Shown: piece after piece, positions 33,583-42,049 of the stretch | How the letters are laid out: the number at the start of each line of letters is the position of its first letter | Position numbering within the stretch: position 1 is the first letter of the stretch | NCBI GenBank assembly: GCA_900543035.1 | Contig: UQPV01000013.1 | Coordinates: 1-49,991, forward strand | Source of the DNA: an uncultured Solobacterium sp. | GTDB taxonomy: Bacteria > Bacillota_I > Bacilli_A > Erysipelotrichales > Erysipelotrichaceae | DNA length: 49,991 nucleotides | Direction of reading: 5' to 3' | Made by a program: the position numbers and the translations under genes | Notes under the pieces: generated by a model | What the model saw: the letters and a program-made list of their open reading frames with translations, nothing else | Database searches by the model: none | What the model was told of the DNA's origin: nothing

Positions 33583-34791
33583 ATGAGAAAAGCGTACATC
33601 GTAGCCGCCAAGCGAAGCGCCATCGGCAGCTTCATGGGCGGTCTCACCAACATCAAGCTGGTCGATCTGGGCGCCACGGTCCTCAAAGAGACCATCAAGC
33701 AGTCCGGCATCGACCCGAAAGACATCGACGAAGTGCTCGTGGGCAACGTCATCGCCGCAGGCCTCGGCCAGAACATCGGCCGTCAGGTCAGCATCGCCGC
33801 AGGCATCCCGGTGGAAGTCTGCGCCCAGAGCATCAACATGCTGTGCGGCAGCGGGCTGAAGGCCGTCATGGAAGCCGCCATCCGCATCCAGGCCGGATTT
33901 GGAGACGTCTATGTCGCCGGCGGCGTGGAATCCATGACCAACGCCCCCTTCTTAGTGCCGAGCAAAGTGCGCAACGGCGTCAAGATGGGCGACATGAAGC
34001 TCGTCGACAGCATGCTGCACGATGGACTGACCGATGGCATGTACAACATCCACATGGGCGTCACTGCCGACAACATCGCCAAGAAATATGACATCTCCCG
34101 CGAAGCGCAGGATGAATTCGCCTATGCTTCCCAGCAAAAGGCCATCGCCGCGATCGACAGCGGACGCTTCAAGGACGAGATCGTTCCGGTAGAAGTGCCA
34201 GGACGCAAAGGCACGGTCAACATCTTCGATACGGATGAGCATCCTAACCGCACCACGACCATGGAAAAGATGGCAAAGCTTCGTCCGGCCTTCACGCCGG
34301 ATGGCACCGTCACGGCCGGAAACGCCTCTGGCATCAATGACGGCGCAAGCTTCACCATCGTCGTCAGCGAAGACGCGCTGAAGAAATACAACCTGACCCC
34401 GATGGCAGAGATCATCGGCTTCGGCCAGGGCGGCGTAGACCCGCGCGTGATGGGACTCGGCCCGACCCCGGCCATCCTCAATGCCCTGAAATATGCGGAC
34501 ATGAAGATCGAGGACATGGAGCTCGTCGAGCTCAACGAGGCATTTGCCGCACAGTCGCTGGGCGTCATCCACGAGCTCGAAGAAGCGACCGGCATGGACC
34601 GCGAAGCATTCATGGCCAAGACCAACGTCAATGGCGGCGCCATCGCGCTGGGCCACCCGGTCGGCGCATCCGGAAACCGCATCCTCGTCACGCTGCTTTA
34701 TGAAATGGAAAAACGCGGCCTGCACATCGGGCTCGCTTCCCTGTGCATCGGCGGCGGACAGGGCTGCGCAGTCATCGTCAAGCGCCCTTGA
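33583..34791 (+). CDS. Acetyl-CoA C-acetyltransferase (thiolase), first copy
   Basis: A 402-residue biosynthetic thiolase condensing two acetyl-CoA to acetoacetyl-CoA, the entry to butyrate. Nucleophile C88 is in NMLCGSGLKAV, H358 in [11 protein letters not shown], and the second cysteine C388 in [23 protein letters not shown] near 108 is also conserved. It is transcribed away from the bcd operon, with its own terminator, and is followed by a close paralogue. Ribosome site AGAGAGG precedes ATG 33583. Confidence 0.95.
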   Translation: MRKAYIVAAKRSAIGSFMGGLTNIKLVDLGATVLKETIKQSGIDPKDIDEVLVGNVIAAGLGQNIGRQVSIAAGIPVEVCAQSINMLCGSGLKAVMEAAIRIQAGFGDVYVAGGVESMTNAPFLVPSKVRNGVKMGDMKLVDSMLHDGLTDGMYNIHMGVTADNIAKKYDISREAQDEFAYASQQKAIAAIDSGRFKDEIVPVEVPGRKGTVNIFDTDEHPNRTTTMEKMAKLRPAFTPDGTVTAGNASGINDGASFTIVVSEDALKKYNLTPMAEIIGFGQGGVDPRVMGLGPTPAILNALKYADMKIEDMELVELNEAFAAQSLGVIHELEEATGMDREAFMAKTNVNGGAIALGHPVGASGNRILVTLLYEMEKRGLHIGLASLCIGGGQGCAVIVKRP

Positions 34792-34796
34792 TCCAC

Positions 34797-34825
34797 AAGA
34801 CCGGCATCGCCGGTCTTTTCTTTTT
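34797..34825 (+). terminator. Terminator of the first thiolase gene
   Basis: AAGACCGGC-ATC-GCCGGTCTT perfect 9-bp stem followed by TTCTTTTT. Confidence 0.85.
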
Positions 34826-34865
34826 CCTGCTGCGTGCATTTTTGCCGGCAACCGTCTCCCGTTGC

Positions 34866-34894
34866 TTGACAAAACATTCACAATTCGGTACTAT
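34866..34894 (+). promoter_or_regulatory. Sigma-A promoter of the second thiolase gene
   Basis: TTGACA (34866-34871, consensus), 17-nt spacer, TACTAT (34889-34894). The leader to ATG 34951 is about 50 nt. No Rex palindrome is seen here, unlike at bcd. Confidence 0.7.
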
Positions 34895-34950
34895 TGAACA
34901 TGTAAGACGCGTCAAGAGCGCGCAAGAAGAGAGGAAGACAGGTAAAGAAC

Positions 34951-36156
34951 ATGAGAAAATCCTATATCGTAAGTGCAAAACGTACGGCAATCGGCAGCTT
35001 CCTGGGTGGGTTAGCGACCGTTAAACCGAAGGACATGGGTTCCGCAGTCGTCAAGGCTCTGCTGGAAGACGCAAACGTCGCACCGGAAAACGTAGATGAG
35101 GTCATCTGCGGAAACGTGCTGGGTGCAGGACTGGGCCAGAACATCGGCCGCACCATCGCGCTGGAAGCCGGCATTCCGGAAACCGTATGCGCACATTCCG
35201 TGAACATGGTCTGCGGATCCGGTCTGAGAACCGTCATGGAGGCAGTGATGTCCATCCAGTGCGGCTTCAACGACATCGTCGTCGCCGGCGGCGTAGAGAG
35301 CATGTCCGGAGCGCCTTATCTGATCCCGGCCAATACGCGTACCGGAAACAAGATGGGCAACTTCACCGTTGTTGACCACATGATCTATGACGCACTGACC
35401 GATGCCCGCGCCAACATCCATATGGGCGTGACCGCGGAGAACATCGCGAAGAAATACAACATCACCCGTGAGGAACAGGACGCGTTCGGTTATGCTTCCC
35501 AGCAGAAGGCGATCGCAGCCGTAGACAGCGGACGCTTCAAGGACGAGATCGTTCCGATCACCGTTCACCTGAAGAAGCAGGATGTCATCTTCGACACCGA
35601 CGAGCATCCTAACCGCAAGTCCACGCCGGAAAAGATGGCAAAGCTGCGTCCGGCATTCGTCAAGGACGGCACCGTAACTGCCGGCAACGCATCCGGCATC
35701 AACGACGGCGCAAGCTTCGTGCTCGTTGCCAGCGAAGATGCAGTCAAGAAATACAACCTGACCCCGATGTGCGAGATCATCGGTATCGGACAGGGCGGCG
35801 TAGATCCGCTGACGATGGGTCTTGGTCCGACCCCGGCCATCCGCAACGCGCTGAACTATGCCGGCGTGAAGCTCGATGACATGGATCTGGTCGAGCTCAA
35901 CGAAGCATTCGCCGCACAGTCTCTGGGCGTGCTCCACGAGCTGCAGGAAGAGCATGGCATCGACCTGGAGCAGTTCAAGGAAAAGGTCAATGTCAACGGC
36001 GGCGCCATCGCGCTGGGCCATCCGGTCGGCGCATCCGGAAACCGCATCCTCGTGTCCCTGATCTACGAAATGATCAAGCGCGATGCCAAGATGGGACTTG
36101 CTTCCCTGTGCATCGGCGGCGGACAGGGCTGCGCAGTCATCGTCAAGCGCCCTTGA
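34951..36156 (+). CDS. Acetyl-CoA C-acetyltransferase (thiolase), second copy
   Basis: A 401-residue paralogue of the preceding thiolase, co-linear along its whole length and nearly identical in the last 20 residues. Active residues match: C88 in [11 protein letters not shown], His in [11 protein letters not shown], Cys in [10 protein letters not shown]. It differs in the N-terminal third and around residues 195-215 ([18 protein letters not shown]). With its own strong promoter and terminator, it can be regulated apart from the first copy. Tandem duplication is the simplest origin. Whether the two have different substrates is not visible. Confidence 0.95.
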   Translation: MRKSYIVSAKRTAIGSFLGGLATVKPKDMGSAVVKALLEDANVAPENVDEVICGNVLGAGLGQNIGRTIALEAGIPETVCAHSVNMVCGSGLRTVMEAVMSIQCGFNDIVVAGGVESMSGAPYLIPANTRTGNKMGNFTVVDHMIYDALTDARANIHMGVTAENIAKKYNITREEQDAFGYASQQKAIAAVDSGRFKDEIVPITVHLKKQDVIFDTDEHPNRKSTPEKMAKLRPAFVKDGTVTAGNASGINDGASFVLVASEDAVKKYNLTPMCEIIGIGQGGVDPLTMGLGPTPAIRNALNYAGVKLDDMDLVELNEAFAAQSLGVLHELQEEHGIDLEQFKEKVNVNGGAIALGHPVGASGNRILVSLIYEMIKRDAKMGLASLCIGGGQGCAVIVKRP

Positions 36157-36167
36157 TCGGCATGACA

Positions 36168-36192
36168 GGCGGAAGTGATTCCGCCTTTTTTT
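36168..36192 (+). terminator. Terminator of the second thiolase gene
   Basis: GGCGGAA-GTGA-TTCCGCC perfect 7-bp stem followed by seven Ts. Confidence 0.85.
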
Positions 36193-36200
36193 GAACCAAT

Positions 36201-36713
36201 ATGGATATCCTGGAAACCAAGCGCCATCTGCTGCGCACGATGACCCCGGACGACTTCCCTGCCCTGTGCGCCATCCTGCAGGACCCCGAAGTCATGTACG
36301 CCTACGAACACGCCTTCAGCGATGCAAAGACAAAGGACTGGCTGGATCGCCAGATGCATCGCTATGACCATGACGGATTCGGCCTGTGGGCGATGATCCG
36401 CAAGAGCGACGGTGAATTCATCGGCCAGTGCGGCATCACCATGCAGGAATGCGGAAATGAGCGCGTGCCGGAGATCGGCTGGCTGCTGCGCCGAGACTGC
36501 TGGCATCAGGGACACGCCAGCGAGGCGGCCATGGCCTGCCGCGCCTATGCCTTTGAACGATTGGGCTTCAACGAAGTGTTCTCCATCATCCGCGACACCA
36601 ACACCGCCTCTCAGCGTGTGGCACAGCGGATCGGTATGGAGCCGCGCTTCACCTTGGTCAAGCACTATTACGGCATCGACATGCCGCACATCGTCTTCTC
36701 CATCAGAAAATGA
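36201..36713 (+). CDS. GNAT acetyltransferase, RimJ/RimL type
   Basis: A 170-residue GNAT protein. MDILETKRHLLRTMTPDDFPAL start, GLWAMIRKSDGEFIGQCGI near 62-80, the EIGWLLRRDCWHQGHASEAA segment with acetyl-CoA pyrophosphate loop, then FSIIRDTNTASQRVAQRIGM, which is the RimJ/RimL hallmark. It acetylates an amine, for example a protein N-terminus or a small molecule; substrate unknown. It begins 9 nt after the thiolase terminator and has its own terminator. Confidence 0.85.
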   Translation: MDILETKRHLLRTMTPDDFPALCAILQDPEVMYAYEHAFSDAKTKDWLDRQMHRYDHDGFGLWAMIRKSDGEFIGQCGITMQECGNERVPEIGWLLRRDCWHQGHASEAAMACRAYAFERLGFNEVFSIIRDTNTASQRVAQRIGMEPRFTLVKHYYGIDMPHIVFSIRK

Positions 36714-36722
36714 TCGACAACA

Positions 36723-36752
36723 GGACGGAAATGAGCAGTTTCCGTCCTTTTT
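36723..36752 (+). terminator. Terminator of the GNAT gene
   Basis: GGACGGAAA-TGAGCAG-TTTCCGTCC perfect 9-bp stem followed by TTTTT. Confidence 0.85.
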
Positions 36753-36758
36753 GCCAAA

Positions 36759-36764
36759 TGAAAC
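36759..36764 (+). promoter_or_regulatory. Candidate ECF-type -35 element upstream of the sigma gene
   Basis: TGAAAC followed by GCAACC, about 50 nt before the ECF sigma gene. AAC-containing -35 boxes of this kind are typical of ECF sigma autoregulation. The -10 (around TATCGGGAT, 36783-36791) does not fit a known consensus cleanly. Confidence 0.3.
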
Positions 36765-36813
36765 GCAACCGATGATGAACATTATCGGGATATAGGGTGA
36801 AAGGAAGGTGAAG

Positions 36814-37380
36814 ATGAGCATGATCGATGAAGAAATCGTCGACCTGTACTGGCAGCGCGATGAACAGGCGATCAGCCAGACCAGGCAGAAATACGGGCGC
36901 TATCTGTTCACGATCGCCCACAACATCCTGCACGATCCCAGAGACAGCGAAGAGAGCGTCAGTGACACTTACCTCAGGGCATGGAAGTCCATGCCGCCAC
37001 ACCGCCCGCAGGTCCTTTCCCCTTTTTTGGCCAAGATCACCAGGGCGGCGGCCATCGACCGTTTCCGCACACGCAAGCGCTTCAAAAGACAATCGAGCGA
37101 ATACGCCTGTTCCCTGAGCGAGCTGGAGGAATGCATACCAGATGGCACGAGCGTCAGCCAGCAAGTGCACGCACAGCTGCTCGCTGAGACGATCGGCCGC
37201 TTCCTGCGTGATCTTCCCTCCCTGCAGCGCAGCGTATTCGTGGAGCGCTACTTCTACATGGATCCGATCAAGGACATCGCCAGGCGGCATGCCATGAGCG
37301 AATCCAAGACCAAAAGCATGCTGCACCGGATCAGGGAACGGCTGCGCGGATATTTAAGACAGGAGGGATATGCACCATGA
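36814..37380 (+). CDS. ECF-type RNA polymerase sigma factor
   Basis: 188 residues from ATG 36814, 5 nt after AAGGAAGG; GTG 36808 overlaps that site. Region sigma-2 (about 20-85) reads YGRYLFTIAHNILHDPRDSEESVSDTYLRAWKSMPP, followed by FLAKITRAAAIDRFRTRKRFKR. Region sigma-4 (about 125-180) has LPSLQRSVFVERYFYMDPIKDIARRHAMSESKTKSMLHRIRERL. It directs RNA polymerase to a small stress-type regulon. Its stop overlaps the start of the membrane protein gene (ATGA), the usual sigma/anti-sigma coupling. Confidence 0.92.
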   Translation: MSMIDEEIVDLYWQRDEQAISQTRQKYGRYLFTIAHNILHDPRDSEESVSDTYLRAWKSMPPHRPQVLSPFLAKITRAAAIDRFRTRKRFKRQSSEYACSLSELEECIPDGTSVSQQVHAQLLAETIGRFLRDLPSLQRSVFVERYFYMDPIKDIARRHAMSESKTKSMLHRIRERLRGYLRQEGYAP

Positions 37381-38528
37381 AAAAAGAAGACCTTTGCGAT
37401 GCCATCGGCTTGCTCGACGATGACCTGCTTCATGAAGCCGACCATTTCCGCGCCATGCGGCCCAGGCCGCACCGGCATCTGCGCTTTCTTGGCGGAGGGC
37501 TCATCGCCGCCGCTTTGCTCCTGCTCTTCTTGATGATCCCGGCATCGCCGCCTGTCCAGCCAGCGCCCGATGAGCCCAAGCAGCTCCTGCAGATCACGCC
37601 GGGATCCTTCGGCGCAAGCGGCGCTGAGATCCTGATGGCAGATGATGTCAAAGAGCTGCGCAGCGTCAGCCCCTGGAGCGAAGACGCGCAGATCGATGCG
37701 CTGCCGGTCTATGTCAACCCTGATCCATTCACTGATGACTACGGCCTCCAAGACACAGACAAAAGCAAGATGAAACAGATGCTGAGCGCCGCGGCAGAGC
37801 GGCTCGGCCTCAATCCGGATGAGCTGCGCTTTTACGAGGATGCGGATTCCGGCTGTCTATACGCCGGCAGCGAAGGCGTAGAGCTGCAGGTCGATCAAGC
37901 CCTGACCCTCACCATCACCTTCGAGCCCGGCATCACGCTGCCAGACGACCTTCATTTCACCTATACCGCTTCCTATGCGGAATGTCTGAAGGTCAGCGAA
38001 TACCTGAAGGAACGCTATGCCGGCGTGATCGGCATGCGGGATCCGCAAATCGCCATCATCGGCGGCGACCGGGACATCGACGGCGTCCAGCGTTATGCCA
38101 TCACCATGTATGAAAAAGGCGAAACTGCTGCAGAGGACCTCCTCAACCAGCAATTCCGCTCCGCCGTCTTCTCCTGTGATGACGAAGGAAGGCTGTGGAT
38201 CATCCGCATCCATGATCCCGATCTTTCCCAGCAATGCGGTGAATATCCGATCATCTCCATGCAGGAAGCCGAATCGCTCCTCAAGGCAGGGACCTACCTG
38301 AGCAATGTCCCTTATGCCATCAGCGAAGAAGATGTGATCGCAAAAGGCGAGCTCGTTTACCGCCACGATCAGTTCGACCGCTATTTCATGCCGTATTACC
38401 GCTTCTTGGTCGATATCGGGGAAGACAAAGGCATGCGCTGCTATGGCGCCTTCTACGTCCCTGCGGTATCCAGCGAATACATCGAGACGATGCCGCATGA
38501 AGGAGACATCCCCCAGACAGCAGGCTGA
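37377..38528 (+). CDS. Membrane-anchored putative anti-sigma factor
   Basis: A 383-residue single-pass protein coupled to the ECF sigma gene by a 4-nt overlap. The cytoplasmic N-terminus (MKKEDLCDAIGLLDDDLLHEADHFR) is of the kind found in cognate anti-sigma proteins of Firmicutes ECF factors. One membrane helix follows at about 38-58 (FLGGGLIAAALLLLFLMI), then about 320 outside residues without a family I can name. No zinc-finger HxxxCxxC motif is visible. Role as anti-sigma is inferred from context and topology. The outer domain would be the sensor. Confidence 0.7.
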   Translation: MKKEDLCDAIGLLDDDLLHEADHFRAMRPRPHRHLRFLGGGLIAAALLLLFLMIPASPPVQPAPDEPKQLLQITPGSFGASGAEILMADDVKELRSVSPWSEDAQIDALPVYVNPDPFTDDYGLQDTDKSKMKQMLSAAAERLGLNPDELRFYEDADSGCLYAGSEGVELQVDQALTLTITFEPGITLPDDLHFTYTASYAECLKVSEYLKERYAGVIGMRDPQIAIIGGDRDIDGVQRYAITMYEKGETAAEDLLNQQFRSAVFSCDDEGRLWIIRIHDPDLSQQCGEYPIISMQEAESLLKAGTYLSNVPYAISEEDVIAKGELVYRHDQFDRYFMPYYRFLVDIGEDKGMRCYGAFYVPAVSSEYIETMPHEGDIPQTAG

Positions 38529-38543
38529 ATCAAGCACATTCAT

Positions 38544-38588
38544 GCACATAAAAACCAGGCATACCGCAACTGCCTGGTTTTTATGTGC
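38544..38588. terminator. Bidirectional terminator between convergent genes
   Basis: A perfect 18-bp stem: GCACATAAAAACCAGGCA with its exact complement around a 9-nt loop. The A/T tracts within the arms serve both strands: the anti-sigma gene (plus) and the tetrapyrrole operon (minus), whose stop codon lies inside the hairpin. Confidence 0.85.
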
Positions 38589-39792
38589 ATGCGGGCAGAG
38601 CCAGCAGGCGGCGGATCGCCCATTCCTGCTCGCTGAGCGCCTGATCGTGAGCGATCACCGTGCACCCTCTGCCACGCAGCGCAGCAACGATCGAGCATTC
38701 CCCCGCGAACAGATCGTTCCGCACATGCTCGCCGTAAGTCATGAACACAGGAAACAGCATGATCTCTCCCTGCACCGCTGGCAGCGGATCACGCAGAGAA
38801 AGACAAAGCGCGCCATGTGCCTTTGCCATAGCGGAAAGCTGAGCGAAGGGATGATGCGTGATGAACAGACAGCGCGCTTTGGACGCCTTCTGCTCTGCAT
38901 AGCGCACCATCTCCTCCAGCGCTTCCTCATCCAGCCAAAACGGCGCGATCTCGCCCAAAGCGCTCAGCGCGTCCTTTGCCTGCGCATACAGCTGACGGCG
39001 CTGGACGAACGCCAGCTGAACATGAACGGCGAGCAGGCCGCTCGCCGCCTTGACGAACGCGGTCAGCTCATCCAGGCTGAGCACCTGCGGACAGCGTGCG
39101 ATGACCCGTCGGCTGGCAAAGCAGAAACAACGCACATGATCTGCGCCGCTGCCTTGAAACGTCTGCCGCAGATGAGCGAGCGCACGCGGCGAATCCGTGC
39201 CATGGAACACGAACACCTGCACCTTTCCCTTCCTGAGCATGTCAGCAAACAAGGCGAGCTTCTCCTCTTCCATCCGGCTCAGCAAAGCGCGGATCGGACC
39301 ATACCGCTCACCCATGGCTTCATGCAGAAAAGCAAGCAAAGCCAGGCGAGAGCCATGACGCGCATCGATCGATGCCTGCGCATCCGCCAGCATCTGCCCG
39401 CCCAGCGCGATGGCATGCGCATGCGTGGACAGCGCCAACGTATACGTCTGCGCATCTGCCTGACGCATGGAAGTAAACGTTGCGTGCGCGCATTGTGTGG
39501 CGCTGCCGCAGAGGATGCCCTCTTCCCCGGCATCCTGCACGATCTGCGCATTGAGCTCAGCGTCATCGCTGGCCGCATAGACCAGAAGGTATCCCCGCAG
39601 GCACACCCGCACATAGCCTGCGCTGATCCGCTGTACGGCCAATGCGTCAAACGCCGGGATGAACGATGGGGCCAGCACCGTGACCAGCGCCTGTTCGTCA
39701 GCGAACTGCCGTGCCTTGCGCAGCGCGACGGCCCCGCCGCCGATGATCAGCACACGCTTGCCCTGCAAATGCAGGGCGATGGCGATGCTCAT
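38581..39792 (-). CDS. Precorrin-2 dehydrogenase fused to a CbiK-like chelatase
   Basis: 403 residues from ATG 39792, overlapping the hemL stop (ATGA). Residues 1-150 are the CysG/Met8 N-terminal type: KRVLIIGGGAVALRKARQF (NAD site) oxidising precorrin-2 to sirohydrochlorin. Residues about 188-403 resemble the class II cobaltochelatase CbiK: VFVFHGTDSPRAL start, VHVQLAFVQ, a HH at 313-314 (LFITHH) and FPVFMTYGEHVRNDL with H356, aligning with metal-binding His of CbiK (MGHG and VAGDHA-x-ND). It would both make sirohydrochlorin and insert Co or Fe. The chelatase half is diverged, so its metal is uncertain. Confidence 0.72.
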   Translation of the reverse strand: MSIAIALHLQGKRVLIIGGGAVALRKARQFADEQALVTVLAPSFIPAFDALAVQRISAGYVRVCLRGYLLVYAASDDAELNAQIVQDAGEEGILCGSATQCAHATFTSMRQADAQTYTLALSTHAHAIALGGQMLADAQASIDARHGSRLALLAFLHEAMGERYGPIRALLSRMEEEKLALFADMLRKGKVQVFVFHGTDSPRALAHLRQTFQGSGADHVRCFCFASRRVIARCPQVLSLDELTAFVKAASGLLAVHVQLAFVQRRQLYAQAKDALSALGEIAPFWLDEEALEEMVRYAEQKASKARCLFITHHPFAQLSAMAKAHGALCLSLRDPLPAVQGEIMLFPVFMTYGEHVRNDLFAGECSIVAALRGRGCTVIAHDQALSEQEWAIRRLLALPACT

Positions 39793-41075
39793 GCCCCAAG
39801 CGCGCTCATCGCACGCTCCATGGCCCATGCCGTCTTGTTCAGATCATCCTGCGTATGCGCAGCGCTCAAAAACAGCACTTCAAACTGAGACGGGCTGATG
39901 AGGATGCCCTGTTCCAGCATCAGATGGAAGAAGCGGCCAAAGCGCGCCGTATCACAGCGCATGACATCCTCGTCACAGCAGATCGGCCCATCCGCAAAAA
40001 ACAGACAGAGCAGCGAACCGATCTGATGCACCTGAAGCGGAATGCCATGCCGTCTTGCACTTGCCAAGGCACGCTCCTTCAGAAACTGCCCTTTGCGCGC
40101 CAGATCATCATAGAGTTCAGGATGATTGCGAAGCCAGCTCAGCTGCGCCAGCCCGGCGTGCATGGCAAGCGGATTGCCCGACAGCGTGCCAGCCTGATAG
40201 ACCGGCCCCGCCGGCGCGATCATCTCCATGATCGCCTTCTTTCCGCCATAAGCGCCCACCGGCAGACCGCCGCCGATGATCTTGCCGAAGCAGGCCAGAT
40301 CAGGCGTCACGCCGAAGAGCTGAGCAGCGCCTCCATAGCTGAGCCGAAAGCCGGTGATCACTTCATCGAAGATCAGCAATGCCCCATATTCATCGCAAAG
40401 CGCGCGCAGCGCAGAAAGGAAGCCCTCCTTTGGCAGCACCAGCCCCATGTTGGCTGCAACCGGCTCGATGATCAGCGCCGCGATCTCATGACGCTGAAGC
40501 AGCGCGCGCACGCCCTCAAGGTCATGATATCGGCAGACGAACGTGTGGGCGGCCAGATCGTGCGGGACGCCGGGGCTGCTGGGCACGCCGAAGGTCAATG
40601 CGCCGGAGCCTGCGCTGACCAGCAGCGAATCGCTGTGTCCATGATAACAGCCGGCAAACTTGATGATGTCATCCCGGCCGGTATACGCGCGGGCAAGGCG
40701 GATCGCGCTCATGGCCGCTTCCGTGCCGGAATTGACCATCCGCACTTCCTCCATCCCAGGATAAGCGTCGATCATCAGCTGCGCCATCTCGCTCTCTGCC
40801 GCCGTAGGCAGCCCATAGCCTGTTCCCTGATCGAGTGCCTCATGCAGCGCATCGACGACACACTGCGGCCGATGGCCGAGGATCAGCGGTCCCCAGGACC
40901 CGACGTAATCGATGAAGACATTGCCGTCCTCATCCTCTACGCGGCTGCCATACGCCCGTTTGACAAATACCGGCACCTCGCCCACATGCGCGAAAGAGCG
41001 CACCGGGGAATTAACGCCTCCAGGCATGCGCTGTGATGCCTGAGCAAACAGCGCAGCGCTTCGTTCCCGCTTCAT
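39789..41075 (-). CDS. hemL: Glutamate-1-semialdehyde 2,1-aminomutase
   Basis: A 428-residue PLP enzyme turning glutamate-1-semialdehyde into 5-aminolevulinate, second step of the C5 route begun by HemA. PLP lysine K265 in CFGKIIGGGLPVGA, D237-E-V in LLIFDEVITGFR, MVNSGTEAAMSAIRLARAYTGR near 113-134, and GCYHGHSDS near 142. N-terminal MPGGVNSPVRSF is typical of HemL. Overlaps both neighbours by 4 nt. Confidence 0.96.
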   Translation of the reverse strand: MKRERSAALFAQASQRMPGGVNSPVRSFAHVGEVPVFVKRAYGSRVEDEDGNVFIDYVGSWGPLILGHRPQCVVDALHEALDQGTGYGLPTAAESEMAQLMIDAYPGMEEVRMVNSGTEAAMSAIRLARAYTGRDDIIKFAGCYHGHSDSLLVSAGSGALTFGVPSSPGVPHDLAAHTFVCRYHDLEGVRALLQRHEIAALIIEPVAANMGLVLPKEGFLSALRALCDEYGALLIFDEVITGFRLSYGGAAQLFGVTPDLACFGKIIGGGLPVGAYGGKKAIMEMIAPAGPVYQAGTLSGNPLAMHAGLAQLSWLRNHPELYDDLARKGQFLKERALASARRHGIPLQVHQIGSLLCLFFADGPICCDEDVMRCDTARFGRFFHLMLEQGILISPSQFEVLFLSAAHTQDDLNKTAWAMERAMSALGA

Positions 41076-42049
41076 CGCGCATCCTCCTTCAGCTTGCGGG
41101 CGATGTCTAACGCAAAGTAAGTGATGATCAGCTTTGCCCCGGCCCGCTTGATGGCGAGCAGCGACTCCAGGATGACCTCTTCGCCCATGATCCCCTGATC
41201 GACCGCCATCCGCAGCATGCTGTATTCGCCCGATACATGATAAGCGCAGATCGGATGGTCAAAGCGCTGTGCCGCTTCATGGATGACATCCAGGTAAGGC
41301 ATCGCCGGCTTCACCATGACGATATCAACGCCCTCTGCGATATCGGCAGCGATCTCCCGCATTGCCTCACGGCGGTTGCCCATATCCATCTGATACGCGC
41401 GCCGGTCACCGAACGCCGGCGCAGAATGCGCGGCTTCCCGAAACGGCCCATAGTAAGAAGAAGCGTACTTAGCGCTGTATCCCATGATCGGCAGGCTGAC
41501 ATGACCGGCTTCATCCAGCGCGCTGCGCAGCGCCTGGATATGGCCGTCCATCATGTCGCTGGGCGCCACCATATCGACGCCGGCCTGCGCGTATGACAGC
41601 GCGATGCGGCACAGATGCTGCAGCGTCACATCATTCACGACCTCTCCCTGTGCGTCGAGGATGCCGCAGTGCCCATGATCGGTATATTCGCACATGCACA
41701 CATCCGCGATGACATACAGCTGCGGATCCAGCTGCTTCAATGTGCGGATCGCCTCCTGCACGATGCCATGGGGATCAGCGGCGCTGCTTCCCTCATGGTC
41801 CTTATGCTTCGGGATGCCGAACAAGATGCAGGCCCGCACCCCGCACGCGCGCATCTCCTCCACGACCTCATGCAGCGCATCCAGCCCGTATTGAGCGATG
41901 CCGGGCATGGCCGCGATCGGCTGTTTCCCGCTTCTGCCCTCCTCGACGAATATCGGATAGATCAGATCCTGCGGCTGCAGCACGCTTTCGCGCATCATGG
42001 CGCGGATGGCGGCATTGCAGCGCAGCCTTCTCCCTCTGTAAAAGCTCAT
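41072..42049 (-). CDS. hemB: Porphobilinogen synthase (5-aminolevulinate dehydratase), zinc type
   Basis: 325 residues from ATG 42049 (MSFYRGRRLRCNAAIRAM), overlapping the cobA/hemD stop; the longer frame upstream is a shadow. Schiff-base lysines K194 (GYSAKYASSYYGPFR) and K247 (MVKPAMPYLD). Three cysteines C118, C120 and C128 in DVCMCEYTDHGHC mark the catalytic zinc site, so it is the Zn-dependent class. It joins two 5-aminolevulinates to porphobilinogen. Confidence 0.96.
   Translation of the reverse strand: MSFYRGRRLRCNAAIRAMMRESVLQPQDLIYPIFVEEGRSGKQPIAAMPGIAQYGLDALHEVVEEMRACGVRACILFGIPKHKDHEGSSAADPHGIVQEAIRTLKQLDPQLYVIADVCMCEYTDHGHCGILDAQGEVVNDVTLQHLCRIALSYAQAGVDMVAPSDMMDGHIQALRSALDEAGHVSLPIMGYSAKYASSYYGPFREAAHSAPAFGDRRAYQMDMGNRREAMREIAADIAEGVDIVMVKPAMPYLDVIHEAAQRFDHPICAYHVSGEYSMLRMAVDQGIMGEEVILESLLAIKRAGAKLIITYFALDIARKLKEDAR

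Noticed and set aside
33952..36021. Long minus-strand open frames opposite both thiolases
   Set aside because: They occur at the same place in both paralogues because the sense codons are alike; no start signals.
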